A stretch of DNA of 64,000 bases from Xenoacremonium recifei (GCA_012184525.1 WOFQ01000038.1:124001-188000); one strand, 5' to 3'; positions 41,894-54,448 are shown, counted from the stretch's first letter. A program made the numbers and translations. Notes: generated by a model not told the origin, from the sequence alone.

Positions 41894-42723
41894 AGAAGTA
41901 GGAGTACAAGTTTAGCAGTTGATGGTGCCGGCGAGGTCGGGTGGGGGTTGCGCTGAAGCAGTGCGGGGGTTACCTTGCCTTAGGTTAGGTTCCATTACTT
42001 CCCCTGAACGCCTCAGCGCGCGTACTTGCTCTATTAGCGCCCAGTCTCCAGCCGCCTTTCACCTGCAGCGGCTTACATGGAAGCTGCACCTCTTCATATT
42101 TCTCTGCCATGCACGTGTCCTGAGCGGGAAGCTTCGTTGTATGCATGCACCTCGGAATCCGGCCCAAGCTCAAGGCGCGTCCGTCGCTTCTCGACCTCAT
42201 CCGCGCCCGCAACGACCAGCTAGACGACGACATTACCGCAACTCCTCCTCCAGCCGCGGCGACCCCTGACACTGACAATTGGGACAGCTCCGTTGCCGCT
42301 GGACCTGCTGCTGGAGCTACAGCTGCTGCCTCGGCCAATCATTCTTCCGGCGCTGCATCGCCGCCCACTCCATCGTCATCAGGCCCACCCGCACCTGCTG
42401 CTGCTGCTGTTGCTTCAGCGCCCGATCCACTGCAAGTGTCCCCTGGCTCAGGCTCTGGCTCTGGCTCGCAGGGAAGGCTCCGCCAGAAGCTCAGCCTTGA
42501 CCTGAATCTGGATCTAGCTTCCCAACTGCTTTTACCAAACTCTCCACCATCATCGCCATCACCACCACCATCATCATCACCGCCGCCCTCCTCGACCACT
42601 CCACCTCCTCGTCCTCCATCTCCTGGTCGTCCATCGCCTGTCCGGTCCCCGTCGCCGCCGACAGAGAGCCCTCCCTCTTTGCCTCATCCAGAGCTCGAAG
42701 CTGCGCCCGCTCCAACTGCCACG
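41894..42723. other. Region between the HET gene and VMA1, with a Pro/Ser-rich open frame
   Basis: The region holds the VMA1 promoter. From 42145 a stop-free frame runs into the VMA1 start codon (see the separate entry). A (GGCTCT)n-like simple repeat lies at about 42448-42470 and a CCACCATCATCA-type low-complexity tract at 42540-42610. Confidence 0.5.
42145..42723 (+). other. 193-codon open frame upstream of and in frame with VMA1
   Basis: ATG 42145 opens MHLGIRPKLKARPSLLDLIRARNDQ, followed by Ala/Pro/Ser-rich sequence, and reaches ATG 42724 of VMA1 in the same frame with no stop. It could encode an alternative N-terminally extended VMA1, a separate small protein, or be untranslated leader. 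Known VMA1 proteins start at or near the MAP motif at 42724, so the extension is not assumed. The composition (GC-rich, few T-initial codons) makes a long stop-free run by chance plausible. Confidence 0.35.
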
Positions 42724-44949
42724 ATGGCACCGGTAGGCACCCACCCTTACCGCACCGATCCCCTGATTGCGACCGCTACCAGCTCGAACCAATTCGAGAC
42801 GACTTTCTACGACAGGGAACTTGGGCTAACCTCATACTTGGGATAGAAATCTAAGCCCACTGCGAGCGACGCTGATGGCGAAGCTCTCCAGCATGGTAAG
42901 CTCTGGCCGCAAGCTTGAGCTGTATTGGTGACGTTGCTAACAGCTACCAGGCAAGATCTACTCCGTCTCCGGGTCAGTTTGGTCTTTCGTGATGACCCTA
43001 CCGACCATGAATTCTGACAGAGCCATAGTCCCGTCATTGTCGCCGAGGAGATGATCGGTGTTGCCATGTACGAGTTGGTACGTAATCGCTTGGCATTGAC
43101 CGAGGACCATGTCGCTCAAGCTGATACCCTGCCTAGGTCAAAGTAGGCCATGACAACCTCGTCGGTGAAGTCATTCGAATCAATGGCGACCACGCAACCA
43201 TCCAGGTCTACGAGGAAACCGGTACGATTTACACATCCCCACTCCGAAAGAGTTGAGCTAAGAACCATCATAGCCGGTGTCATGGTTGGCGACCCCGTTG
43301 CCCGCACCGGAAAGCCCTTGTCCGTCGAACTTGGTCCCGGTCTCCTCAACGGTATCTACGACGGTATTCAGCGTCCCCTCGAGGCCATCTCCGATCTCTC
43401 CAAGTCCATCTACATTCCTCGCGGTGTCGCCGTCCCCGCCCTCGACCGCAAGAAGAAGTGGGAGTTTACCCCCGCCTTGAAGGTCGGTGACCACGTTTCG
43501 GGAGGTGATGTCTGGGGTACCGTCTTCGAGAACTCGTTCATCTCGGTTCACAAGATCATGCTGCCTCCGCGAGCCCGAGGAACCATCACCAAGATTGCCT
43601 CCAAGGGCGAGTACACCGTGGTGGACAAGATACTCGAGCTCGAATTCGATGGCAAGAAGACGGAGTATCCCATGATGCAGACCTGGCCCGTGCGAGTACC
43701 CCGTCCCTCAACCGAGAAGCTCTCTGCCGACCAGCCCTTCATCGTCGGTCAACGAGTTCTAGACGCCCTCTTCCCCAGCGTCCAGGGTGGTACCGTCGCC
43801 ATTCCCGGTGCCTTTGGTTGTGGCAAGACTGTCATCTCTCAGTCTGTGTCCAAGTTCTCCAACAGCGACGTGATCGTCTATGTCGGATGTGGTGAGCGAG
43901 GCAACGAAATGGCCGAAGTCTTGAAGGATTTCCCAGAGCTCACGATCGAGGTCGACGGCCGCAAAGAGCCCATCATGAAGCGCACGACCCTTATCGCCAA
44001 TACCTCCAACATGCCCGTCGCCGCTCGAGAAGCCTCCATCTATACGGGAATTACTGTGGCCGAGTACTTCCGTGACCAGGGTCTGGACGTTGCCATGATG
44101 GCTGACTCGTCATCACGATGGGCTGAGGCCCTGCGAGAGATTTCGGGTCGTCTGGGAGAAATGCCTGCGGATCAGGGATTCCCCGCTTACCTCAGTGCCA
44201 AGCTTGCCTCGTTCTACGAGCGAGCTGGCAAGACCAAGACGCTGGGTTCCCCCGAGCGCGAGGGCAGTGTCAGCATTGTTGGCGCCGTCAGCCCGCCTGG
44301 TGGTGATTTCTCGGATCCCGTCACCAGCTCAACCCTCGGTATCGTGCAGGTCTTCTGGGGTCTCGACAAGAAGCTCGCCCAGCGAAAGCATTTTCCCTCG
44401 ATCAACACCAGCGTGTCGTACAGCAAGTATACGATGATCCTGGACAAGTTCTACGAGAAGAACTACCCCGACTTCCCTCGCCTCCGAGACCGCATCAAGC
44501 AGCTTCTCTCCGACTCGGAAGAGCTCGACCAGGTTGTGCAACTAGTCGGCAAGAGTGCGCTTTCAGACCCCGACAAGATCACTCTGGATATTGCTGGTCT
44601 GCTCAAGGAAGATTTCCTGCAGCAGAACGGCTACTCGGACTATGACCAGTTCTGTCCTATTTGGAAGACGGAGTGGATGATGAAGCTGATGGTCGGATTC
44701 CACGACGAGGCACAGAAGGCCATTGCCCAGGGCCAGAGCTGGGCCAAGGTGCGCGAGGCTACCTCAGAGCTGCAAAGCCAGCTGCGACAACTGAAGTTCG
44801 AGGTGCCTACGGATGGCCAGGATGTCATCACGAAGAAGGTATGTGGTCATTGATAATCAGAGAGCGCATGGTTGCTAACAGACTCAACACAGTACGAGGC
44901 TATCCATCAATCAATGACGGATAAGTTTGCCTCCGTCATGGACGAGTAA
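42724..44949 (+). CDS. VMA1: V-type proton ATPase catalytic subunit A
   Basis: The catalytic A subunit of the vacuolar H+-ATPase V1 sector hydrolyses ATP to drive proton pumping into vacuoles. Seven exons: 42724-42732 (three codons, MAP), 42847-42895, 42951-42972, 43029-43077, 43137-43221, 43274-44838 and 44893-44949. Introns are 114, 55, 56, 59, 52 and 54 bases, and the product is 611 aa. The N-terminus reads KIYSVSGPVIVAEEMIGVAM after splicing. The Walker A motif GAFGCGKT is near residue 247; MADSSSRWAEALREISGRLG and VSPPGGDFSDP follow. The C-terminus is YEAIHQSMTDKFASVMDE. The coding sequence is uninterrupted around the GCGKT motif, so no VDE-type intein is present. Confidence 0.95.
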
Positions 44950-45531
44950 GACTGGAATAGGTGTGCATGATCAGGTGTCCCAGAGTCGTGGTCATCAGGG
45001 AGAGCGAGAACTTTGGCATTTGGAGAGGGACGAACAGCCAGCACAATAGGATTTTGCAAGAGACGGCAGACTTTGACCAGACGCGGCGGGCGAGAAGAAC
45101 GTATTGCTGGCAGTTTAATTTTAGACACTCCAATGAGTACCATTTTAAGCTAACTGAAGAGCCCCAGCTATGTAACAATGATAAGCTGAGAGCATCGTGC
45201 TGGACCGTGGCCAATTTAGAGTAATTCGTAAGGGGGGTTGGAGGGGGTTAGCGTGGTTTGTAGTGGCTGTCTGTGGCTGGTGCGCCTGAACTCCAGGGAC
45301 GAGTGTTACAGCTCCAGCTCCTTGACGATCATCCACCAGCCCAGCTTCATCCACCCGACACGACGACAACAATTTCTCGAACGAAAGCACCAACAACCCG
45401 TATTACCAGCTGCTTGAGATTCTTACCCGCGCTGGTCAAGACTAGACCTCTCTCCCCGTCCCCGGCGACGATGTGCCCCGAGGCTATCCTCTCTGCCTGA
45501 TCGCGCTCCGCCTCACCATCACCTGCCCGCC
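44950..45531. other. Intergenic region between VMA1 and SEC8
   Basis: The region carries the VMA1 3' UTR and the SEC8 promoter. It is ordinary in composition and holds no convincing ORF. Confidence 0.45.
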
Positions 45532-48500
45532 ATGTCGAACCGCTACGGCAACTCGTTTCGCGACGGGAACGGCTACGGAAACCTGGGCAATCCTGCAGGA
45601 GGCAAAGACTACGACCCGTACGGCGACGGCTACACCAGCGATCGATATGGCACGCCGCCCGCACAGAATCCGCGCCGGCCGCCCCCCGCGATCCGCAACA
45701 TGCCCTCGCGCTCGCGCATCCAGCCCGAGTCCAACGCCGAGCGCCAGATCAGCCAGGTGCTGGAGCATATCAAGTCAGAATGGCCGGCCATGTGCCAGGA
45801 CGACTGCGTGCCGGTGCAGCTGGCCCTGCAACTGCTAGACACAAGCTCTGTCGGCCGCGCGCACGAGTACCGCAAGTTCCAGCAGACGCACACGTATCTC
45901 CAGGACTCGCTCAAGGGCATCGTGCACGAGCACCACCAGGGCTTCAACAGCTCCATCGGAACCTTCCACAAGATCCAGGACAGTATCCAGGTGTCGCAGA
46001 AGCGCGTGCGCACGCTGAAGGACTCGCTGGCGAATGCGAAGACGAGCCTGTGCCAGACCGATCCGGAGCTCAAGAAGCTATCCAAGGCGTCGCAAGGCTA
46101 TGACGAGCTGCTACAGACGCTGAATGAGCTGGACGAGCTGCGGGCAGTGCCGGACCAGCTGGAGGCGCGCATATCAGAGAAGCGATTCTTGACGGCCGTC
46201 GAGGTGCTGCAGAATGCGCTGAGGAAGCTGAGGAAGCCAGAGCTAGACGACATCGGTGCTCTGAGCGATCTACGCAATTATCTAGCAAATCAAGAGACGG
46301 CGCTGATGGATATCCTCGTCGAAGAGCTGCACGAGCATCTCTATCTCAAGTCGCCCTACTGTCAGGAGAGGTGGCAGAACCTGGCCAAGTCTCAGGGCGC
46401 GTTCTATGAAGGCATCGGCGACGGAGTTGCCATAACTCCTTTCCACACTATCCTCGATGCCATCGATGTCGACAGGACAGTAGCCGAAGATCCCATGAAG
46501 AACCCCGAGGGCGACACGTTCTACTATGTCGGACTCCTGGTTGAATCGCTGAACAAGCTCGGCAGGTTGCAGAATGCTGTCGAGACTCTGAAGCAGCGTC
46601 TTCCTGTCGAACTATTTGGCATCGTCAACGAAACCATCAACGAGGTGGATCAACGACATCCAAGCTCTCTCAGGGGAGGATCTGCAAAGACCGAGGGTCT
46701 GCACATCTACGGTGCGCGCGAAACGCAGATGCGGGCGGATGTGATTTACGACTTGCTCTCGACGCTCTATGGCAAGTTCGAGGCCATTGGGGAAGGACAT
46801 CGCGTCTTCCACGAATCAATCAAGGTGTTGATCCGCCGCGAAGGTGCTGGTAACAACAGTGCTCTCCTCGGTAGCTTCAAGGAGCTCTGGAACCTCTACC
46901 AGAACGAGATCCGGTCTCTGCTGCACAATTACGTGACGACAGATGCCGATGTCTACCAGTTTGACTCACCTACTCAGGGTGGCGGGCTCAACGGCAAGAA
47001 GGATGCCATAAGAGAGCATCTCTTCAAGTTTGCTGAAGCAGACGCCAAGTCCATTGACATGGTGACAGAGTACGATGCTTTGGAAAACATCATCCAGGCA
47101 GCTGTCCCTGGCTTGACTAGCAACTCAAGGAAGCAGTTTGACAAGAAGAATCGTCTGCCCATGGACACTGCGAACTCGAGAAGAAGCGTCGGCGCGGGTT
47201 ACGGGACAAGCCACCAGCAGACAACAGGGTCTTACAAGTCATTAGTCGAGCCCAGCGTCTTCAACATGAGCTTGTTGCTGCCGCCGACTCTTGTGTTCTT
47301 GCAGCGGCTCAAGAACATCGTGCCGCCAGGGTCTGATCTGGCTACCAGCACGCTGACTACGTTCCTGGATAATTTCCTGGTGAATGTGTTCCAGCCGCAG
47401 TTGGACGAGACGCTGGAGAAGCTGAGCGACACCGTCTTTGGAGAGGCAGATGCCTTCCTGCAAGACCGGGCCTGGAATTTGGTATCACGACGGCCCGTGT
47501 TCAAGGGGACAACTGCGTTCTTCGAGGTGGTAACTGCGTTCTGTCGAATGTTGGGTACGATTCCGCCTGATCAAGCCCTGAGTTCCCTCATTGTGACACA
47601 GATGATGCGATACTATGATCGTTGCTTCAGCTGGTATAAGTCACTCGTGGTCAAAACCCAGGAGACAACCGTCGATCCTGGCAACGCCAGTCTACGGGCG
47701 TCGGCACGCTTCTCTCTAGATCCTGGGGATATTCAGGAAACGATGAAGCGGCTGTGGACGGCAGATGAGATGGACTGGGAGCTTGCAGAAAAGGAAGTGC
47801 ACCAGCTCATTGAAAACACCAATGACGCAGCACTGGAGATGAACGATATTATTCAGGACCGAGATTCCATCTCGTCCTTGTGTCTGCTGTACACCAGCAT
47901 GAAGTGGCTCTCGGTCAAGATTGCAGGGCTGAGGCACATCACAACGCACGAAACGGATACGTCACGGCAGCAGTTAAGACGGCAATCAGACCGGCGTTGG
48001 ACTTTCATGAACGATCCGAACAAGGCTGCGAGCGAGCAAGGGCCCGTGAGCCTCCCGTTGACTCAGGAGACAGTGCAGTAAGTATCATTGCTACGTTTGG
48101 AGGACTACAGCTAACCTGGGAACTAGGGCGTTTGATAGCATCGTGTCGTCGTTTGAGGAGCTCGCCGGCACAGCGCTATTAACGCTGCACATGGAGATCC
48201 GCTGCCGCATCGTGCACTCCCTCCGCATCGCCCTCTCACCCAAGATCACGCCCTACCTGCTCGAGCAAGAAGTCAGTGAGCCCGATCCGCAGATCCTCAG
48301 CCTCAACTCCGAGCTAGTGCTCTTCGACGAGACCATCGTGCGCTTCCTACGCACCAAAGAAATCAGCTTCATCCGCACCGGCCTCGGCCTCCTCATCAAC
48401 TGCTACCTCGTCGGCAACGCCTGGATGGCCTCACCCATGAACGCCAAGGGCTGCGGGCGCATGCAGCTCAACATCCTCGTCCTGCAGCAGAACCTGAAGA

Positions 48501-48781
48501 ACGTGGAAGCGGGCGTGGACCTTGCGCGCGCGGCCAACTACTTCAGCCTGTATGACGCCGGGCCGGATGCCATCGTGGCCAAGGCACAGGAGGAGGGTAC
48601 GCAGCGCGGGAATCGCGGGCATGATGCGCCGGATCATTTCTCGTACGATGAGCTCAAGGCCCTGATGGAGCTGTGCTATAGCGAGCAGTTGGCCAATCCG
48701 GAGAGGGGCATTGCGGCGGCGGCGAAGAGGCAGATGGCGGATAAGTTGCTGGGGCTGAGTGAGCATATGTGGCAGTCGTAG
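45532..48781 (+). CDS. SEC8: Exocyst complex component Sec8
   Basis: Sec8 is a subunit of the octameric exocyst that tethers secretory vesicles at growth sites such as hyphal tips. Exons are 45532-48077 and 48127-48781 with a 49-base intron (GTAAGT, AACTAG); the product is 1066 aa. A Gly/Tyr/Asn-rich N-terminal tail of about 65 residues is followed by the Sec8 domain (VLEHIKSEWPAMCQDDCVPV, RAHEYRKFQQTHTYLQDSLK, FHKIQDSIQVSQKRV), coiled-coil helices and the C-terminal helical bundle (SLNSELVLFDETIVRFLR, CGRMQLNILVLQQNLKN). Start, length and domain order are those of filamentous-fungal Sec8. Confidence 0.93.
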
Positions 48782-49488
48782 ACGTTAGAAGCCTGAGGAG
48801 TGACAAGTACTCTCGAAGTACCTTGCAATCTGCACGGATTGTGGCAAGGTAGTATTGGCTTCGGAGCAAATTCAGCGGATCTGCAAGCTACATGGAGTTG
48901 AGGATTGAATGTTACCGTTTCTGATGAAGAGTATGTCGTCATGCATTACATGCTTTGTAGGGAGCATTGTACATATATAGCGTGGGATCGTGATGACGTT
49001 GCAGTGCAGTTCCCGTTTGGTGTTGTGATTTGCGAGGGCAAGCTATGTGATTCGATGTAAAACGAGTGGCGGTTCAACGCCTCATAGGCTAAGAAGGGAA
49101 TCACGTCCTATTTTACGATCAAGGTGCCTAATTTCCCACATGGATAGTGTTGTAAATTGGTACCAGGGAGTGCTGGTTTCGGTGACCAATTACAAAACCT
49201 CCACGCACACTTCCTGAGGTAACGTATTGTAGACTCTAGACAGCATTATTCAAATTCGCCAAGTCTATTTTCTATGTATTGAGCGTTGATTTTGGTACGT
49301 ATTCGGTCAGGGTACCATAATGTAGTTGACAACCCCGAAATTAACACCATACTGCTGCTATGCATAAAGATTTTCTGCCTCTATAGTTTGATTCCATTTC
49401 ATAACCTCGGGGTTTTCTCCGCTCTAAATGATAAAATGAAAGAAAGTTCTCGCCTATCCAATTTCCTCTGCTGCATCTCGGTCAGAGG
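48782..49488. other. Convergent intergenic region between SEC8 and ADE4
   Basis: The region holds two 3' ends. It is AT-rich from about 49100 to 49440. No gene recognised. Confidence 0.45.
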
Positions 49489-52228
49489 CTACCGCGTGTT
49501 GTTCGTCATTTCGCTCGCGAAGTTGTGGATGCTGTGAGATGTTAGCAAAGACGATAGTAGGACTGTGCTCCTTGTAGGTGACTGACCTGATATCCTCACG
49601 ATACTCAGGAGTAGCAGCACCGTTCACCGGGCCACCACTCGCCACCAACACCGGGTTTCCTGATGATGACTCTTCTTGGCCAACGGCCGTAAAGCCAGCT
49701 GCCGCGGCCTTGCGCTTCTTGCCCTTCCGCAACGAGCTGAGATGCTCGAAGTAGCCGTCGGGCACGCCTGTCACGTACTCGCCGTTGAAGACACCAACCT
49801 CGAAGTCTTCCACCTCACTACCGGGTTCGGCTGCATCCATGCAGGCGGCCTTCAAGCCCTCCAAAGAGAGGTACACAAGATGGTCTGCCTGGATGTACTC
49901 GGCGATCTCCTCGGTTGTCCGGCCGTGGGCGGCAAGTTCTAAGAAAAGTCAATATTTTACACCCAACTGCCATTCTCGGGAGACGTTTCTCACCAGCAGG
50001 ATCGGCCAAATCGATTCCGTACTGCACAAGTTAGTACCATTCAACTGATATGCATAATATGTGGCTTGTACTCACAATATGTTGGTTGGTGATCTGAGGC
50101 GAGCAGCTCGCGAAGATGACCTTCTTCGCCTTGCACTCTCTCACCATTTGCACCTATGCAGTCTGGATCAGACCAAAAGTTCTTCATGGCGACTTTGAAT
50201 TGACGTGACTTACGATTTCTCGAGATGTGGTGCTGCAGGGGACGGGTCAGCAACGAGCACTTTAACACAGAATTGGGAGTATACATACCCTCGGACGAGA
50301 CTATCATCGACAAGTAGAACATTTCGTCCTTCGAATTCGCACTCGATGGGCGAGAGCTTTCGTCGGACACTCTTCTTGCGTAGCCCTTGGTTGGGAACTA
50401 AGAGCATGAAAGTTAGCTATCCGTGGTAATCCAACTCCGGAAAGGGGGGCGCCAAGAGAACTTACGAATAAATGTCCTGAAAACATATCTAGAGTCTTCG
50501 TTAGCTCTGGACTGTAAAAATAAACGAGTACGTCAAGGGCGACGACGAACAAGACTAGGGATAACGTACCGGTTCTTCACAAATGCGTTCGAATACGGCT
50601 TCTTGAGTTGCTCTGCCAGAACAGCTGCCGAAGTGTTGCTAGTCTGTAACATTTAGGTCAGTCACCTGCTGTAGATAGTGAGACGTGGACTAAGGCATAC
50701 CTCAGGTACTGGCACAACTAAAAGATAAAGGTCAGCGCGATTCCAAATAGATGGGGTTAAGAACACTTATGACATACCAACATCAATCTCGTCAATGATC
50801 TTGTCGCCCAAAACTTCTCGCATCCTCTTTGCCAGCTCGATACCCATGTTCTGTCGGCTTCGGTAAACAGAGATGCCGTCCAAGACAGAGTCAGGTCGAG
50901 AGAAGTAAACGTATTCGAAAACGTCGGGGCTGTAGCTTCTTCGTTCAACGACTTGGCGGAAGATGGGTGCGCAGCCCTTTTGGCAAAAGACGGCTTCGCC
51001 GGGCTTGATGTTTCGGATGTTGCTGAAGCCAAGCTGCTTCAGGGCAACGGACTCGGAGGCCATGAAGTAATCGGTGGCTCCCTCCAGAGTAGCGGAGGGT
51101 CGGGAACCAATGCAGAGAGGTCGGATACCGTTGGCATCACTGGATGGATTATTAGACGCAACACATGGCAGACTTCACTATGTCCAGCAGACTAACCGGA
51201 ATCCAAGAATGCCAAATCCGGCAATCATGGCGGTGCAGGCAAAAGCTCCTTGGCACTTCTCGTACACGGCGCGGAGAGCAGTGAAGGTATCTTCGGAGTT
51301 CATGCGAGACTTGCCGAGCTCGTTCAGAGCATGAGCAAAGACGTTGAGCCTAAATGAAATATCAGATATGTCGCTCTTGGCTTGCTATGGCTTATGACTA
51401 ACAGGAGCTCTGAGTCGGAATCGGAGTTAATATGTCGGCGGGCCTCAACATCCAGGAACTCGCGGAGCTCCTCAACATTGACAAGGTTACCGTTGACGCT
51501 CATGCAGAGGCCAAAGGGGGTGTTCACTACAGGAGTCAGTCGAATTGCCACAACGCGAACAAAGTTTGTTGGCAGGAGTACCGTAGAAAGGCTGAGCTTC
51601 GGAACTTGGGACGAAGTCAGCAAACGGAAAAGAGCCTTGGGAAAGCCTTCAGGTAAAACATACGCAGAGCTGGAGCCAGCCGTGGGATACCGCAAGTGAC
51701 CAATACCGCAGTCTATGACAAGGGTCAGATCCGAAAGTGTCGATGCGCCGGATAATGGTCAATACATACTACCGGGGAGTTGTTGAAGTCGAGCACCGTC
51801 GCTCATGACCCTAAGTTCGTCGCAACTCGTCAGATATAACTCGTATAGATATTCCAAAAGGCGTGACGCACTTCGACACCAGACCGTTTCCCTTCGCTTG
51901 GTACACTCGGCCGCCCTGAGACACCGCGATACCCGCAGCATCTTGACCGCGCTGGTCGGCTTGTCAGCATCGGAACCCGGAAGATCGATTCGTGGCATGC
52001 TAACATGTTGGAGGTAGTACAGCGACTCGTGGCTATCGGAGAAATATATTAGACGGCTTGCGCTTTCGCGGTTGTACGAAGACTGAGACTGACATATCGA
52101 TGGCGGCCGTGGTGGCCTGGGGGTCGCCAAGCTGTGGAAGAAATGATCGTCAGCAACAGGATCTTGAATTGCAAGGCACAGATCACAAGAGAGAAGAGAC
52201 GCACGAGAAGAGCGGTAACACCACACAT
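49489..52228 (-). CDS. ADE4: Amidophosphoribosyltransferase, split into 19 exons
   Basis: This enzyme catalyses the first committed step of purine synthesis (PRPP plus glutamine to phosphoribosylamine). Nineteen exons (minus order): 52205-52228, 52094-52131, 52005-52032, 51872-51951, 51770-51810, 51664-51712, 51582-51604, 51403-51526, 51197-51349, 50778-51139, 50701-50717, 50570-50643, 50466-50488, 50289-50397, 50214-50232, 50076-50153, 49994-50021, 49587-49938, 49489-49531. The exons sum to 1665 bases, 554 aa, in frame throughout. The start MCGVTALL gives the Ntn nucleophile Cys2; YYLQHRGQDAAGIA, HLRYPTAGSSSASEAQPFY and NGNLVN complete the glutaminase domain. The PRPP-binding loop is LLVDDSLVRGTTSREI (about residues 373-388). 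All 18 introns are 53-81 bases long. Two junctions had close alternatives: at 51770 I chose GTATGT over GTAGTA. Confidence 0.9.
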
Positions 52229-52621
52229 TGTGCTTCGGTCGGGGCCGTGACGAGTACGAGCGGCGCGGAATTGGAGGTGAAGGTTGCGTTCGTTCTTGTC
52301 GGTTAATCGAATTGGATCGCGGTTACTGTACAACAAATTTCCAGGCGGTTGGCGGGGTCCGATTGCGGGGTGGAGCCTTATCGATAAGAGCGAGAAAAAA
52401 AAAGTTGCTGGTCATTCCCCGACTTCCAATCCCGACTTTCCGATTTGTCTTCTGTCATGTGACCGACTTCAGTCTTAAATACTTGAATGACCTGCCTGTT
52501 ATTGTTTCCGCGATGTCGCGTTCAAATATTATAAATGCTATGCTTCATGATATGGCCCGTTATTTTCCAACTCAATCTTACTTGTCCTGAACCTGAAAAC
52601 ACCGGTGTGGTTTGCAAATGC
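52229..52621. other. ADE4 upstream region
   Basis: The region carries the ADE4 promoter (minus strand) with the CTTATCGATAAG palindrome at 52377-52388, and the 3' end of the DUF7580-type gene. Nothing else supported. Confidence 0.5.
52377..52388. promoter_or_regulatory. Palindrome CTTATCGATAAG upstream of ADE4
   Basis: The same perfect 12-base palindrome as upstream of PET127, here about 150 bases before the ADE4 start codon. It reads as two abutting inverted GATAAG sites. Confidence 0.6.
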
Positions 52622-54448
52622 TCACATCCCAAGCTTCGTGTAGTCCAGAATCGTTTCCAACTCCATAACAACGCTGTTATAAACCATCTGCTGAAAGTCC
52701 TCCTCATCCAATCCTTTAGACTCGGTATATCCTATACATCGTTCAACCACCGCCTTATATGATGGGTTTATCCGAGCGACTTTCTCTTCCAGCAATCCAT
52801 TGGCGAGGGTCAAGTCACGAATTAGCTCGTCATCGCCATAACCATCGAAGCTCTTGTGGATTGGCGGGCGCAGTTGGTCAAGTGTCTTGCCTAAAATAAT
52901 CTCAAGTAGCAGCATACCGAGTGCGAAGAGCGTTGGATTGCTTGGAATCGAGCAGTTCTCGCTCTTGGCCGTGTCCTCAAGTGTCTTGGACGAGCTCTCT
53001 GGAAGTCTCCTCTGCAGGAAAGGATGCTCATACGAGAGAGTGTTGCCGCGTCTGAAGAAATGCACATTCTTCCGAGTCAGTACTTCTGGAAGCCAGGGCG
53101 TTTTGCTCAATTGGAGAACGCTGCAAGCAATGGCTAGGGCCAGCTTGACTTTCTCCGCCAACAATATCAGTGGCCGAAGGCCCCTTCTGCCCTCAAGAAC
53201 ATCGTCCAGTGTCACTATTGACCAGCCGTCGCTATTGATTGCCGTTCCCAGTGGATATACTTGGAAATGGCGGTGGCTACATTCCTTATCTATCAGGTGG
53301 CCGTAGCAGGTAGGTCTTTGTTCTTGAGCCTTTTTCAGAGCCAGGCAGAGGTTCATGGGGCTGATTATTGGTAGTATGCTCTCTTCAGGAGTCTTGATGA
53401 ATGCAATGTCGGTAGCAGGTTGCGTGAAATTCTTTACCAGTGCCGCCTTGATATTAGGCTTGATTTCCGAAAGAGGTTCCGCGACACTCAGACGAGACAG
53501 TGCTCGATCAAGGCCAAAGGTGACTTTCTTCATGCTTTTCGTCTTCGTGACTACTTTGCAAGGAGCAGACGACCCAGTGACTGATACAGTTGCAGTTTTT
53601 ATGGTAACTTCGTCCCATAGCGTCTTTGTTGTTGGGCCCTCCACAATCTGGAAAGAGATGGCTATCTTGAATTGGGCCTTCTGAACGATCTTCTCGTCGT
53701 CAGCCTCGTGACCGACTTCGATGAACCGTGTCGCCAAGTCTAGACTGACATCGTGCGAGTCAGTGCAGAGAATGCTGGAGCAAAGCGCTCGGTAGATGCT
53801 CGCAGAGAGATCGCGCAGGACTCTAAACACCTTGCAGCGGGACTGTTTCCGCCGTCTAGGCTCGAGGTTAACGCTTTGTTGTGCCAGGCCCTCAAGGCTG
53901 GTTATGCCCTTGGAGATGGTTTCAAGAGCTTCCTGGTAATCCTTCCTGTTCAGACGGTACAGCAACTTCTTGAAATTTCGGGTGACTCGGGTGCGGTCAA
54001 TCCATTCGACCTACGTTATGGATGTCAGTTCTACTCAGCTCAGTCAAAGAGTATTATTACCCACCTTTCCATCCGATGAGACATCAATTCTGAGTCGTTG
54101 CTTCACAGACTCTAGAGCATCTTCAACCTCTTTAATTGTATCCTCGAATGCACCATACGAGTCCCACAACCTGCGCCGGATTCGATCGTTGGTCTCCTTG
54201 GCGTGCCATAGAGGGCCGAATGGGTCTTTCAGCATGGGCTCAATATCTCTTTGAGGGACGACATCGCTTATAAGCTGCTCGCAGACATTGCAAAGTCTCA
54301 CCCCCTCTGTCGACAATTGCCGGTTGAGACTCCTCAGCTCGGTCGGGGCTCTGTCCCACTCTCGCAGGAATTCGCTATAGGTCTCCAAGGCGGTGACGAC
54401 GAGAGGAAGCGTGCCCAGGACTATGCCTGCGACCTCAAAGCCAGACAT
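52622..54448 (-). CDS. DUF7580-type fungal protein
   Basis: Two exons, 54065-54448 and 52622-54010, with a 54-base intron (GTGGGT donor, ACGTAG acceptor), give 590 aa. The N-terminus MSGFEVAGIVLGTLPLVVTALETY is the stereotyped hydrophobic start of a large fungal family whose C-terminal part is annotated as DUF7580. It is followed by a helical region with GPLWHAKETNDRIRRRLW. The C-terminal half carries LALAIACSVLQLSKTPWLPEVL, TLFALGMLLLEIILGKTLDQL and YKAVVERCIGYT, which look like remnants of a protein-kinase C-lobe. No catalytic kinase motifs are visible. Function is unknown; many relatives occur near non-self-recognition genes. It is divergent from the zinc-finger gene, 382 bases away. Confidence 0.75.

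Noticed and set aside
43785..43830. Possible intein in VMA1 at the Walker A motif
   Set aside because: The sequence GAFGCGKTVISQ is continuous, and no inserted homing-endonuclease-like sequence is present.
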